A DNA stretch of 57,700 nucleotides, from contig NZ_HG005285.1 in assembly GCF_000455285.1 (NCBI RefSeq), positions 57,217 through 114,916 on the forward strand, written 5' to 3'. Of the stretch, positions 1 to 9,780 are shown piece by piece. The DNA comes from Candidatus Stoquefichus massiliensis AP9. GTDB taxonomy: Bacteria; Bacillota_I; Bacilli_A; Erysipelotrichales; Coprobacillaceae. The position numbers and the translations under genes are program-made. Each line of letters begins with the position of its first letter. Position 1 is the first letter of the stretch. The notes under the pieces were generated by a model. That model had not been told where the DNA came from. It ran no database searches and saw nothing but the letters and a program-made list of their open reading frames with translations.

Positions 1-3000
1 CAACCTTTATATGCACTGCCTTTAATTCAGGAGATAATGTAACCTTTTCATATGAAGTTGTACCAATATTTTGAATATTAGTCATTTTTCCATAAGGCAC
101 TTCTTTCCATTCACTTACTTTTCCAAGTTCATAAGATTGATAATAAACTTGTGCAGTAATTTGATTGCTTGCTTGAGATTGATTATAAGCACGATATACA
201 TTTACAGAATTAATTATCCAAGAATCCTTATCAAATTGATTATCTTCCACATATTGTCCTTTAGAAGCATCAAAGTATTTCATAACAGTATTCGTATCAC
301 TTACTGATAAGTAATCTGCAGGAACAGTATTGTTCCCAGTAGCATAACCACGCAATGAGAATGATGTCTGATATGCTTCTTCACTCAATGAATTATCAGC
401 ATCTACACTTTTCTTCATAGAAGTTGTAATACCTTTTTGAATATCAGTTTTAAAATTCATCAAGTCATGAGAACTTGTGTTTGTAAATGATATATAATTT
501 CTATCAGCATTTGCTTTGATGAGATTCTCATTTTGAATAGGATAAACTTTTACCTGACCAGTAATTGTATGAATAGAATTATCTAACACATATCCATCAG
601 GTGCTTTTAACTCTTTTATATAGTAATCAGTCCCATTAGATGTAGCCTCTAATAATTGACTTACTCCAAATCCATCATCACCGATGATGACTTCTGTTAC
701 TTTATTCTGATAATCTACATCACTAAAGATACCAAATACAGCACCAGCTAATTCATTTGTCAAAGCAGAATTATTATTATCCTTCTTTTGAATAACAACT
801 TTTCCCATTGTTGAATAATTAATAATTTCTCCATTATTTGTTTCATTAGGATAATAATTAATATTAGTAGCTTTGTTTTCAGCAATCGTTACATCATATT
901 TTTTATCTGAATATTGATATCCCTGAGGATTATCAGCTAATTTAATTTCTTGGACATAATATTGACCTGGATCGATATTTTCCCAAACAATCTTTCCTAA
1001 ATCATCAGTCACTTTTTCTTCAACAAGTTTATTATCTGCTGTATATAGTCCAAAATGTACACCTGCTAATGGTTCATTTTTAGCCAAATATTGACCAGCA
1101 TCATTGAATTTTGTAATCATGATACTTCCTTGTGCACTATCAACTACTTTTCCGTTTTTACCTAAATAAGTCATTTGTTTAGCAACGATTTCAAATAATA
1201 TAGGATCAATTTTTGCATAACCTTGTGGTGCATATATCTCTTCTAAACGATATTCTCCTGGTTCTAGCATTCTTGATGAGAACGATCCATCACTTTCTGT
1301 TTCAAATTCATCAAAAATTACTTTTTCATAATTACCGTTGATTTGAATCAATCTAAATTTTGCTCCAGATAATGGCTGATTATTAGCATCAACTTTTTGG
1401 AATTCAAATTTTCCTAATGTTGGATGATTTACAATAGCGTTTTCACCTGTAAAATAACTATTTTCTTTTCCTTTTTCAATAGTCACTTTATAAGAATCAT
1501 CATTTAATTCAAATCCTTCTATACCTTTTGTTTCCTTTAAAACATACTTTCCTTGATTGAGTCCGATAAATGTAATCATACCATTTCTATCTGTGATATC
1601 TTTTTGAACAACTGTCTTACCATCTTCTTTATATAATGTAAACTCTACTCCACTTAATGGTAATTTTTGAGATTGATTTTCAGGTAAATCCCATTGTGCA
1701 ACTTTCTTAATTTTTAAACTTCCAAGTAAATCATTTTCAAATATATATTCTTTTACAACTGGTTGTGAAGAATCAATTTGTGTTGTTCCAGTTTTAACTT
1801 CCATCAAATCACTCTTTAATTCATAACCAATTGGCGCCTGAATTTCTTTGATATAATATGTGTGATCAGCCTCTAAGTTATCAAACACAATTCCTATATG
1901 AGGATCATAAACTTTTGTTTGAAGTGGAGTTTGATCATTTTTATTCTCATATAGAGCAAAAGTTGTTCCTTCAAGATTTGTAATGAGAGTATGAGAATCA
2001 GAATCATTCTTTATGATAGAGAGTGCTTGCTTCATAACATTTGTAATTGGAAGCGATGATTCTGTAATGACTTGTTTTGTCACTGAATACGCCCCCAAAT
2101 ATCCTTCATTTAATACATATCCATCTAATGTCTTGATTTCCTTAAGATAATAGTCACCTTCAGGTAGTAATGGAGACGTTGCTATACCCTGCATATCTGT
2201 CGTCATAAGAACATTTTCAACCTTTGTATAAGTAGAACCTGATTTTGTATATACTTCAAATTGAACACCTGCTAAAGTTTTAGTCATATTATATTTATCA
2301 ACCTTTTTAACAGAAAACATACCATATTGAGATTCGTTAATAATTTTGTTTGTTTCAGTTCCAATTGGTTGTCCAGATTCATTTATTTCAGTAACAACTG
2401 ATGTTAACTGATTACTTTTAATTGTAAATTTTCCTAAATATTGAGCAATATATCCAGAAGATGTGTTATTTCCAATACTCGTTTCTTTAATCACGTAGTC
2501 ACCAGCATCTAACCAGTTTTTATCTGTTACATCTTGACCAATTAAATTTTTAAATTGAATATGACCATCAGCTTGAGAAATTCCTGTTCCAACGAATTCA
2601 TTTGTATCAAATTTATAAATTTTAAACTCAACTCCAGATAAATTTTTGAAAACAGTACTTCCATCATATTGAACTTCTTTCCCAACTTTACTTAAATGAA
2701 TATATCCTTGAGCATTATTAACAATTGTTAATGGATGATTTTGCGCTTCATTTATTGAATCATAATAAGTGATTGTTTGATTATTCATACCAGTAATTTT
2801 TCCAGCTTGAATATCGAATTGAATTGGTTCACTCATTGTATAACCTTCTTCAACTTTAGTTTCCTTTAATTGATAATTTCCTGGCTTTAATAATGCATCA
2901 AAATGTTGATCAAATTGATAAATATTCTCTCCATCAGTTTCTATTTCTACAATTTTCCCATTGCTTAATTTATAATCAACATATTCATTCCCTTGCTTGA

Positions 3001-6000
3001 TTTGTAAAACAAATGTTGCTTTTAATTTCTGATTTTGAACATTAGAAATTTTATTCAAATAGAAAGATCCATATTCTGTTGTATTTTCAATAGGATTCTT
3101 ATATAAATCCTTATTATCTTCAGTTTGCTTATTATCAATTTTTGTTAACTCAACAATATGATAACGCTCCTTATTAACCAATCCTTTATCAGGTAAAGAA
3201 TCCATATCTTCTTCAACAATATAGATACCAGCTGGTAAATGGATACTCACTGCTCCACCATCCCCTGCAATTGTATCAGTACCAGTGTGCAATGTATCGA
3301 CTTTCTCTCCAAGTTTATAATATTTCCCATCTTTTTCAATAACTGAAGACTCTTTATCCTCAGCTTGAATAGCTTGATATATGTTAAAATTGACACCATT
3401 TAATTCTTTAATATTACCAGCAAAAATAAAATTCTTTTTTAGCCAAATTCTTTGATATAAATAATTTGTAACTGATAAAATTTTACCTGTATGTTCATCA
3501 ATTAAATAATACTTATTCCCATCAACCTCGATAGAAACAGTATATACATTTTTATCTCTTTGATGTGTAGGATGATTGTTATTATCCACTGGTGCTTTAA
3601 TTTCCAGTACATAATATGTCTTTGTTGTATCTAATCCCTTAAACTGGATTTGTCCATTTTTTGATGTTGTCACTTGTAAAACACCATATTCTTCTTGCAA
3701 CTGAGAATCATTAGTAAGCTGATTTAATAACTCATCAGATAATTGGGAAACTTTATCAGCATCATCTTTTGATAAGAATAAAGCAAATATTGCTCCATCT
3801 ACCTTATTGCCTTGTCCATCAACTTTATCTCCAGTTGCTGCTATTGGTGCAAAATTTGTGATTGTCACTTCAGAAAGTTTACCAGATTCTAATGGTCCTA
3901 CTTTTGTCCATAATTGACTTGCTTCATAACCATTTGGTGCCTTTATTTCCTTTAGAAAATATGTTTCACCAGGTTGTAAAAACCCTGAGAACCCAACACC
4001 GTTTAGAGTTGTTGCGTTACCATCTTTATCATACATGATAGCTGTTCCAGATTTAATTTTATACTTCAAACCAGCAGATACAACTTGATATGATGTATCA
4101 TCTATTGTAATTGTTTCACTTTTTTCGTTTTGTTGTGCTAAACGATAAATATCAAACTCTGCATCATTTAATAATTTTTTAGGATTAGCAGCATCAACTT
4201 TTGTAATTTTTATTTTACTGTTTGTATTCGTATTTTTGAAAACAAGTTTTCCTGAACCACCAGCTCCTAAAACAATAGCTTGGGCAGGTGCTTTTGTAAA
4301 TCCTTGGCTGATTTGTTCTTTTGTTAATTCTTCTTCAACAATATATGCTCCTGGTTTTAACCCTTTAATGGTTATTGAACTATGACCACTTGTCACCTCT
4401 TTTTGCGTATAAGTACCTTTTTTATAATACTTACCATTCAATTCAACCGCACCTTCATCAGTTGCTTGACATTCAATTGCATTATAGATTTTAAATTTAA
4501 ATCCAGCAGCGATAAGATTCACTTCTTCTTGTCCCACAGAATTCCATGATTCATATTTTACCAATGAAAGTGAACCAGATGGTACATTTTGAATTGGATT
4601 TTCAAAATAATACTGATTAAGCTTTCCAGCCTCTATCGTAAATTCATGAGGTGTTTTATCTAACACATAAGATCCACTTTTAATTTCTTTTTCCACTAAA
4701 ACATAATCACCTGGTTCAAACCAGTGCGTACTTAATTTTGTTCCTACTGGTGTTTTATCAGCCGCATCAGTACGAACAGTAAACAATTCTTTTTGTTGAG
4801 AATAATCTGTTATTCCTTCAACTTTTTTATAAACAGAAAAGAGCACATCAATACCTATGTTTTCATCTTCAGAACTTACTTTTTTAATTTTCAACTTTCC
4901 TTTTGCATAAGTATTCTTAACTTCTAATAAACCTGTTTCTTCATTAGAATTAATCGTAATATTAGGCTTGACAGTGATAACTTGTGGTTCTATTTCTTGA
5001 TAAAGTCCATCTTTATTTGGAATTTCCTCAACCCAATATTCACCAGCATCTAAAAGAGGTGATTGAACATTCCCTTTATTTCCTGTTGTGCCTAATTGGA
5101 ATAATGTTTTATTATAAGTAGCCGTTTCTTTGTCAGATGATGAATCTTTTGTTAATTTTGGATAAGTTATAAATGATATACCTGAAAGATTCTTAATTGA
5201 TTCATCAAGATCAATAAGAGTCTTATGAACTGTGAATTTACCTTTAGGTGTATTCTTAAAATCTTCTCCAAACTGTATCCAATCTCCACTATTTTCAGTT
5301 GTTTCATTAATATTGGCTACAAATGAATGAACTTTTGTATCCAATGTATATTCTTTATTTGTAGATGTTTCAACAAAATAATATCTCTTTCCATCAACAA
5401 GATGATCAAATGTTATCAAGCCTTTATCATCACTTATAAATTCACGATAACTAGCATTTGGATTGGCTGTTGGATCAACTTCATATAAACGAAATTTAAC
5501 ACCACTTATCACCTGAGAAGTTATAGAGTCAATCTTTTTAAATTGATATTTCATATAAGGGATATTTGCAATGTCACTATCTTTAATCACTGTTTCATTA
5601 TTATCAGTTATTGTAAATGAAACAGAATTCTTTAATTCGATATATCCATTTGGTGCTACTTTTTCTACTAATCGATAGTCTCCAGATGCTAATAGATTTG
5701 ATTTAGCATAACCATAAGTATCTGTCACTAACGTCTCAACAACATTGCCTTTTTGATCTATAATATCAAATTTAGCACCTTGTAACCCAACTTTTGTTTT
5801 TAAATCAGTTTTATGAATACTCACAAGACCTTGTTGACTCACTTTGTTATCTACGCTTATTCCAAGATTTTTTCCAGAAGTTATTTTCACTTCAATTGGT
5901 TCTGTTAATTGAATATACCCTTTAGGAACAACAGTTTCTTTTAAATAATAAGTTCCTTCATCAAGATAGATAATATTTGATGTTGGATTTCCTTTAAAAT

Positions 6001-8371
6001 CAACATAAGGTTTAATGACAATAGCATTTCCATCACTATCTTTAACCAATGATTCCTCATTAAGATTTTTATCTGTATAAATTTGGAATTCAGTTCCATC
6101 AATAGGAATTCTAAATGGATTATCTGCTGATAAAACTCCATATTTTTGTAACTCTAAACTTCCTTGAGGAATATTTTTAACAACGACATCTATTAATGTG
6201 TTTTGTTCTACTTTAACACTCTTAAATTGAAAATCTACAGTATAGCCTTGTGGTGCTTTTATTTCACGATAAACATATGTTCCTGGTACTAAAGCAGGTG
6301 ATTCTACAAACGTCTGATCCTTAGAATCTAATACATAACTTTTCAATCCACTTGTATTAAAATCATTAAGTTCTTCTTCTGTATAAGTTTTATTTAAATC
6401 GTTTGGAACATATATTTCAAATTGTGCACCTTTCAATTCCTCATCAGTAACACTTGATTTTTTAATGAACTTTAATTTCCCCTTATTAGATACATTTTGA
6501 ACATAAGGATAAGTGTTATCAAATATATCCATTCCTATCGGATAATTGACTTGATTTCCCTTCACCGTTACAGACCATGACTTATCAGATATTTCAAATT
6601 CATTATCATCAGTCTTGTTTTCAGTAACTGTATACTCACCAGCAGGAATTCCTTCAAATAAAACAAGTCCATCTTTATTAGATTTTGCAGTATAAGAATT
6701 TCCATTTGTGTCCTTTAAAGTAAATTCCACACCTGCTAACCAGCCAGTATCTTTTGATGTTGCACTTGAGCCTCTTTTCCAAAAAGCAACATATCCATAA
6801 CCATTTTCATCCGTTGTATTGATAAAATCAATATTGTTATTATTGATATTTTTATCATCAACTTTGATTGTTCCATCTTGTTCATCAATAACAATCTTCT
6901 TGACCCCATCATTTTTAAACAAACGAGGTCCAGAAATTTCTTTTAAATAATATGTGCCATATGGAATTGACTGAAATGACGCCTGTCCATTTTCATTAAT
7001 TTCAATAGGATTCACAACATTCTTGTTATTATCAAGAGCAAGTGTTTTACATTCTTGATCAGTATATAATGCAAACTGAATATGATCATTACCTCGATAA
7101 TACATATCTTGCATTGTTTTATCAAATAATTTTGTATCATCCACACCAATATTAGGCGTACCAGTTGTTTTAACAGTGGCCTTTTTGGTAACTGTAAAAT
7201 CAACATTGACTTGATTTTCTTCCTGCCATCCTAATTGAATTGGCGCACTAGAATCAACTGTTTTTTCATCTTTGCCAATAGGTTTATAAACCAGTTGAGC
7301 TTTATTTGTTAATATTTTTTGTATAAAATCTTCATTTTGGCGAATTTTATAAGCGTTGTAATCATATAACATTGTCAATGTATATGTGGTATTAATAGCT
7401 GCTCCTTTTGGTATAAAACTTTGACTATCTGATCCATTATATTGATTAACATATTGAATCTGAAGTTCTTTAATTGATTTATCATCATTATACTTTCCAA
7501 CTGTGTAATCAGTTCCTTCAACCAATGTTTTATCTCCTACTTTAATTTCAGATAACTGAGCAGCTCCTCCTTCTGGATAACCAGTTGGTAAAATATCTGT
7601 TAAAACAAACTTTTCACAGTTTAAACGTCCATAACGATTGGCACTAATATTTTCTGCCCCTGGTCTAATATGAATTTGATAATCGACTTTATAATATTTT
7701 TTTCCATTAATATCTGTAATACTTACATTTTGACCAGCTTGCTTCTCAACATTTTTTTGAATTGTCCACTCTTGTAAAGCTGTTGATGTTATCTTAGCAC
7801 TTGGAATTTCAATAGGCTTAAATTGAGTTGCCTCACCATTTCCTACTTGTTCTATTCCCGTCAATTCCATTCTATCAAAAATAGCAGTTGTTCCATCAGG
7901 CGTTTCCATATTTTTAAAATGCATTTTTATATAGATAGTTCCTGCATTTCCTGCTGCCAATGTCTCATCAGCTGAAATATTAAGATAATTATTTCCAAAT
8001 TTTTCAACAATTTTAGCATCATGAAATACAGAACTAGAGCCCTCTGGAATAACCAATTCATCAAATTCTATATACTTTGATAGTGGTATAGAAATAAGAC
8101 AGCTTTTATAAAAAACATTATCTCCCCCTGAATTAACATTATATCTTAATGCCATAAAGAATGGTTCACCAGATTGAATTTCTGTAATTGTATTATTTAG
8201 GCTGCCAACACTCCCTACAATTTGTGTTGTAAAAGAAATATTTGCAACAGCATCTTCTGCTTTAACACTATTCAATCCACTCCACTGAATCAAAGACATC
8301 ACCATTGTTAAGGCCAAGAAAATAACACTAATTTTCTTAGCTAAATAATTTATTTTTAATTTTTTCACCAT
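1..8371 (-). CDS. Giant SpaA/CnaB-repeat surface protein (C-terminus outside window)
   Basis: A continuous minus-strand frame runs from ATG 8371 off the left edge, giving at least 2790 residues. I confirmed the same frame at both ends and at about seven internal points. Residues 1-38 are a Sec signal peptide: a Lys-rich start, a hydrophobic core, then SVKA before the predicted cut. Residues 39 to about 450 form a non-repeat N-terminal region that could carry adhesion. About 20 SpaA/CnaB-like beta-sandwich repeats follow, with typical motifs KEIKAPNGY, KELKAPDGY and REIKAPQGY. The last ~170 visible residues (bases 1-520) are a different domain. A sortase anchor would be expected beyond the window but cannot be seen. 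AGGAGG sits only 4 bases before ATG 8371, so GTG 8368 is a possible alternative start. The binding site overlaps the regulator's stop codon, so co-transcription is likely. Adhesion or pilus-like scaffolding is inferred from the family. Confidence 0.9.
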   Translation of the reverse strand, partial: MVKKLKINYLAKKISVIFLALTMVMSLIQWSGLNSVKAEDAVANISFTTQIVGSVGSLNNTITEIQSGEPFFMALRYNVNSGGDNVFYKSCLISIPLSKYIEFDELVIPEGSSSVFHDAKIVEKFGNNYLNISADETLAAGNAGTIYIKMHFKNMETPDGTTAIFDRMELTGIEQVGNGEATQFKPIEIPSAKITSTALQEWTIQKNVEKQAGQNVSITDINGKKYYKVDYQIHIRPGAENISANRYGRLNCEKFVLTDILPTGYPEGGAAQLSEIKVGDKTLVEGTDYTVGKYNDDKSIKELQIQYVNQYNGSDSQSFIPKGAAINTTYTLTMLYDYNAYKIRQNEDFIQKILTNKAQLVYKPIGKDEKTVDSSAPIQLGWQEENQVNVDFTVTKKATVKTTGTPNIGVDDTKLFDKTMQDMYYRGNDHIQFALYTDQECKTLALDNNKNVVNPIEINENGQASFQSIPYGTYYLKEISGPRLFKNDGVKKIVIDEQDGTIKVDDKNINNNNIDFINTTDENGYGYVAFWKRGSSATSKDTGWLAGVEFTLKDTNGNSYTAKSNKDGLVLFEGIPAGEYTVTENKTDDNEFEISDKSWSVTVKGNQVNYPIGMDIFDNTYPYVQNVSNKGKLKFIKKSSVTDEELKGAQFEIYVPNDLNKTYTEEELNDFNTSGLKSYVLDSKDQTFVESPALVPGTYVYREIKAPQGYTVDFQFKSVKVEQNTLIDVVVKNIPQGSLELQKYGVLSADNPFRIPIDGTEFQIYTDKNLNEESLVKDSDGNAIVIKPYVDFKGNPTSNIIYLDEGTYYLKETVVPKGYIQLTEPIEVKITSGKNLGISVDNKVSQQGLVSIHKTDLKTKVGLQGAKFDIIDQKGNVVETLVTDTYGYAKSNLLASGDYRLVEKVAPNGYIELKNSVSFTITDNNETVIKDSDIANIPYMKYQFKKIDSITSQVISGVKFRLYEVDPTANPNASYREFISDDKGLITFDHLVDGKRYYFVETSTNKEYTLDTKVHSFVANINETTENSGDWIQFGEDFKNTPKGKFTVHKTLIDLDESIKNLSGISFITYPKLTKDSSSDKETATYNKTLFQLGTTGNKGNVQSPLLDAGEYWVEEIPNKDGLYQEIEPQVITVKPNITINSNEETGLLEVKNTYAKGKLKIKKVSSEDENIGIDVLFSVYKKVEGITDYSQQKELFTVRTDAADKTPVGTKLSTHWFEPGDYVLVEKEIKSGSYVLDKTPHEFTIEAGKLNQYYFENPIQNVPSGSLSLVKYESWNSVGQEEVNLIAAGFKFKIYNAIECQATDEGAVELNGKYYKKGTYTQKEVTSGHSSITIKGLKPGAYIVEEELTKEQISQGFTKAPAQAIVLGAGGSGKLVFKNTNTNSKIKITKVDAANPKKLLNDAEFDIYRLAQQNEKSETITIDDTSYQVVSAGLKYKIKSGTAIMYDKDGNATTLNGVGFSGFLQPGETYFLKEIKAPNGYEASQLWTKVGPLESGKLSEVTITNFAPIAATGDKVDGQGNKVDGAIFALFLSKDDADKVSQLSDELLNQLTNDSQLQEEYGVLQVTTSKNGQIQFKGLDTTKTYYVLEIKAPVDNNNHPTHQRDKNVYTVSIEVDGNKYYLIDEHTGKILSVTNYLYQRIWLKKNFIFAGNIKELNGVNFNIYQAIQAEDKESSVIEKDGKYYKLGEKVDTLHTGTDTIAGDGGAVSIHLPAGIYIVEEDMDSLPDKGLVNKERYHIVELTKIDNKQTEDNKDLYKNPIENTTEYGSFYLNKISNVQNQKLKATFVLQIKQGNEYVDYKLSNGKIVEIETDGENIYQFDQHFDALLKPGNYQLKETKVEEGYTMSEPIQFDIQAGKITGMNNQTITYYDSINEAQNHPLTIVNNAQGYIHLSKVGKEVQYDGSTVFKNLSGVEFKIYKFDTNEFVGTGISQADGHIQFKNLIGQDVTDKNWLDAGDYVIKETSIGNNTSSGYIAQYLGKFTIKSNQLTSVVTEINESGQPIGTETNKIINESQYGMFSVKKVDKYNMTKTLAGVQFEVYTKSGSTYTKVENVLMTTDMQGIATSPLLPEGDYYLKEIKTLDGYVLNEGYLGAYSVTKQVITESSLPITNVMKQALSIIKNDSDSHTLITNLEGTTFALYENKNDQTPLQTKVYDPHIGIVFDNLEADHTYYIKEIQAPIGYELKSDLMEVKTGTTQIDSSQPVVKEYIFENDLLGSLKIKKVAQWDLPENQSQKLPLSGVEFTLYKEDGKTVVQKDITDRNGMITFIGLNQGKYVLKETKGIEGFELNDDSYKVTIEKGKENSYFTGENAIVNHPTLGKFEFQKVDANNQPLSGAKFRLIQINGNYEKVIFDEFETESDGSFSSRMLEPGEYRLEEIYAPQGYAKIDPILFEIVAKQMTYLGKNGKVVDSAQGSIMITKFNDAGQYLAKNEPLAGVHFGLYTADNKLVEEKVTDDLGKIVWENIDPGQYYVQEIKLADNPQGYQYSDKKYDVTIAENKATNINYYPNETNNGEIINYSTMGKVVIQKKDNNNSALTNELAGAVFGIFSDVDYQNKVTEVIIGDDGFGVSQLLEATSNGTDYYIKELKAPDGYVLDNSIHTITGQVKVYPIQNENLIKANADRNYISFTNTSSHDLMNFKTDIQKGITTSMKKSVDADNSLSEEAYQTSFSLRGYATGNNTVPADYLSVSDTNTVMKYFDASKGQYVEDNQFDKDSWIINSVNVYRAYNQSQASNQITAQVYYQSYELGKVSEWKEVPYGKMTNIQNIGTTSYEKVTLSPELKAVHIKV
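520..6990 (-). repeat. Array of about 20 protein-level SpaA/CnaB repeats
   Basis: Motifs of the form (Y/R)-hydrophobic-x-E-x(2-4)-P-x-G-(Y/F) on the minus strand lie near bases 590, 915, 1205, 1515, 1815, 2105, 2450, 2830, 3150, 3590, 3915, 4290, 4650, 4990, 5340, 5630, 5895, 6240, 6600 and 6905. Spacing is 265-440 bases, or 90-145 residues. The Glu in this motif is the residue that promotes Lys-Asn isopeptide bonds in CnaB domains. The repeats have diverged at the DNA level and I saw no long identical blocks, so this is an old array and not a recently expanded one. Some units (near 3150, 3590, 4290) lack the APxGY core and may not be able to crosslink. Confidence 0.82.
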
Positions 8372-8379
8372 AATACCTC

Positions 8380-9561
8380 CTAATTAATCCTCTTCAAATC
8401 AGATTTCAATGTCATTTCTATATGTTTCTTCTTTTCATCATATCTTTTTTGAATTCGTTCTACTGCAATTCTTGCTCCGTCAAGATCCGGTGATGCAATA
8501 ATCAAAGAAAACTGTGTCATATTAAATTTAGAAAAAACATCATTCTTCCGTAAACTTGATGCAATGACATTTCTTAATACGTTTGCTTCATACTGGACTT
8601 CTTTTTCAGATAATGTATTCGTCTCATCAGTTAATGTCAATAAAGCCAAGACACGTGCTTTCATAGAACGTCTTGCTGATCTTAAATTCACTTGATAAAT
8701 ATTTTTAAAAACATCAAAATCACAATAGAATGTCGTTTCCGTATTTCCATCATGTGTAAGATTTTCTTCTAATTCATTAACATTAACCTGTGTTGTTGGT
8801 GCAGTATCTAATATTAATTGATAAATATCTTTTAATTTTTGAGAAACAGCCATCCCATAACGACTATAATAATAATCAACAGTTTGTCTATAAAAAGACA
8901 ATGCTGTATCATACTGTTCTGTCTTATAATATGCGTAGAGTTTCATTTCATACAAACGCGAATCTAAAAGTTTTTGAATATTTGGATGATTAGTAATTTT
9001 CAGAATTTCTGTATACTTTTTATTTTTTGTTAATATATCTAAAGTATGCAATATAGCGTCTAAGCACCTTGTTTCCAAAGTATTATTCATCTGCATAATC
9101 CAATCATTATAATTAAACTCTGGCAAAAAATCATTTTCATAAAATGATAATAAAGTTAAGCACTTTTCATACTTTCTTATCCAATCATTTTCTTGTTCAA
9201 CACGATTCGCTATTTTTAATATTTCCTCATAATCTATCCGACATTCAATATCCAAATTCCAGTAATATCCCCGACCTTGAGACTGAATACAAGCCGTGTC
9301 GTCAAAAAATCTCTTCATTTCTTTACGAGCTCGATAAACTAAATTTCTTAATGCTCCTTCTGGCTTATCAGAATCACCATTAGGCCATAAAAAATCAATC
9401 AGCTGTGATGAAGTTAAATTCATATTTCGATTAAGCAATAAATAAACAATTAACAACTCAACTTGTGCACTTCTTTGTCTTTCTAAAGGAAACACAATAT
9501 TTCCACAAGTAATTTTTAATTTCCCTAATGTTTGAACATTCAATATACCTCTTTTTTTCAT
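8380..9561 (-). CDS. SARP/BTAD-type transcriptional regulator with degenerate GGDEF-like C-terminus
   Basis: The 393-residue protein has three parts. Residues ~8-105 are an OmpR-like winged helix typical of SARP regulators (LIVYLLLNRN, SSQLIDFLWP, LRNLVYRARKEMK). Residues ~110-255 are a helical BTAD/TPR region (YEMKLYAYYKTEQYDTALSF). Residues ~270-390 look like a GGDEF fold without the GGDEEF signature: FYCDFDVFKNIYQV, LRKNDVFSKFN, TQFSLIIAS, ARIAVERIQKRYDEK. Diguanylate cyclase activity is therefore unlikely, and the domain may sense a ligand or mediate contacts. The gene ends 9 bases before the giant adhesin start and probably activates that operon. Putative promoter elements lie at 9683-9711. 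The DNA target and effector are unknown. Confidence 0.78.
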   Translation of the reverse strand: MKKRGILNVQTLGKLKITCGNIVFPLERQRSAQVELLIVYLLLNRNMNLTSSQLIDFLWPNGDSDKPEGALRNLVYRARKEMKRFFDDTACIQSQGRGYYWNLDIECRIDYEEILKIANRVEQENDWIRKYEKCLTLLSFYENDFLPEFNYNDWIMQMNNTLETRCLDAILHTLDILTKNKKYTEILKITNHPNIQKLLDSRLYEMKLYAYYKTEQYDTALSFYRQTVDYYYSRYGMAVSQKLKDIYQLILDTAPTTQVNVNELEENLTHDGNTETTFYCDFDVFKNIYQVNLRSARRSMKARVLALLTLTDETNTLSEKEVQYEANVLRNVIASSLRKNDVFSKFNMTQFSLIIASPDLDGARIAVERIQKRYDEKKKHIEMTLKSDLKRIN

Positions 9562-9682
9562 AATCGTTCCCTCACTAATATTTTATCTTAACCTCTATGG
9601 TTCAAGCTAAATTTATAAATTCATTTAATTTCTTATATTATAATAAATTAATTTTTTCTTTTCATAACCTTTGACAAATACT

Positions 9683-9711
9683 ATTATATACCCATCAGTC
9701 ACAAATGTCTC
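9683..9711 (-). promoter_or_regulatory. Putative promoter of the regulator-adhesin operon
   Basis: On the minus strand, TATAAT (9683-9688) lies 17 bases after GAGACA (9706-9711, 4 of 6 matches to TTGACA). An inverted pair of GTCACAA / TTGTGAC words (9698-9704 and 9748-9754) flanks the upstream side and may bind a regulator. The leader to ATG 9561 is about 115 bases and AT-rich. Confidence 0.5.
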
Positions 9712-9754
9712 TATAATAACATAAATTTTGGAAATTTTTTTAGAAACTTGTGAC

Positions 9755-9780
9755 AAAAAAAAGAATACATCAGTATTCTT
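9755..9780 (-). terminator. Rho-independent terminator of the pilus operon
   Basis: On the minus strand an 8-bp stem AAGAATAC/GTATTCTT with a 4-base loop begins directly after the pilT stop codon and runs into a T tract. It separates the pilus operon from the regulator-adhesin operon downstream. Confidence 0.85.

Noticed and set aside
71-307. Plus-strand 78-codon ORF
   Set aside because: It lies antisense to the giant adhesin, which has a continuous protein-like frame there. It has no ribosome binding site of note.
520-6990. Tandem DNA repeats or CRISPR-like spacing
   Set aside because: The periodicity is at protein level only. The DNA units are diverged and vary in length from 265 to 440 bases.
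5941-7206. Short minus-strand ORFs of 66 and 64 codons
   Set aside because: They are out of frame within the giant adhesin gene and low in complexity.
9671-9691. Plus-strand TTGACA near 9671 as a promoter
   Set aside because: No -10 box at suitable spacing, and no plus-strand gene follows; the pilus operon lies there on the other strand.
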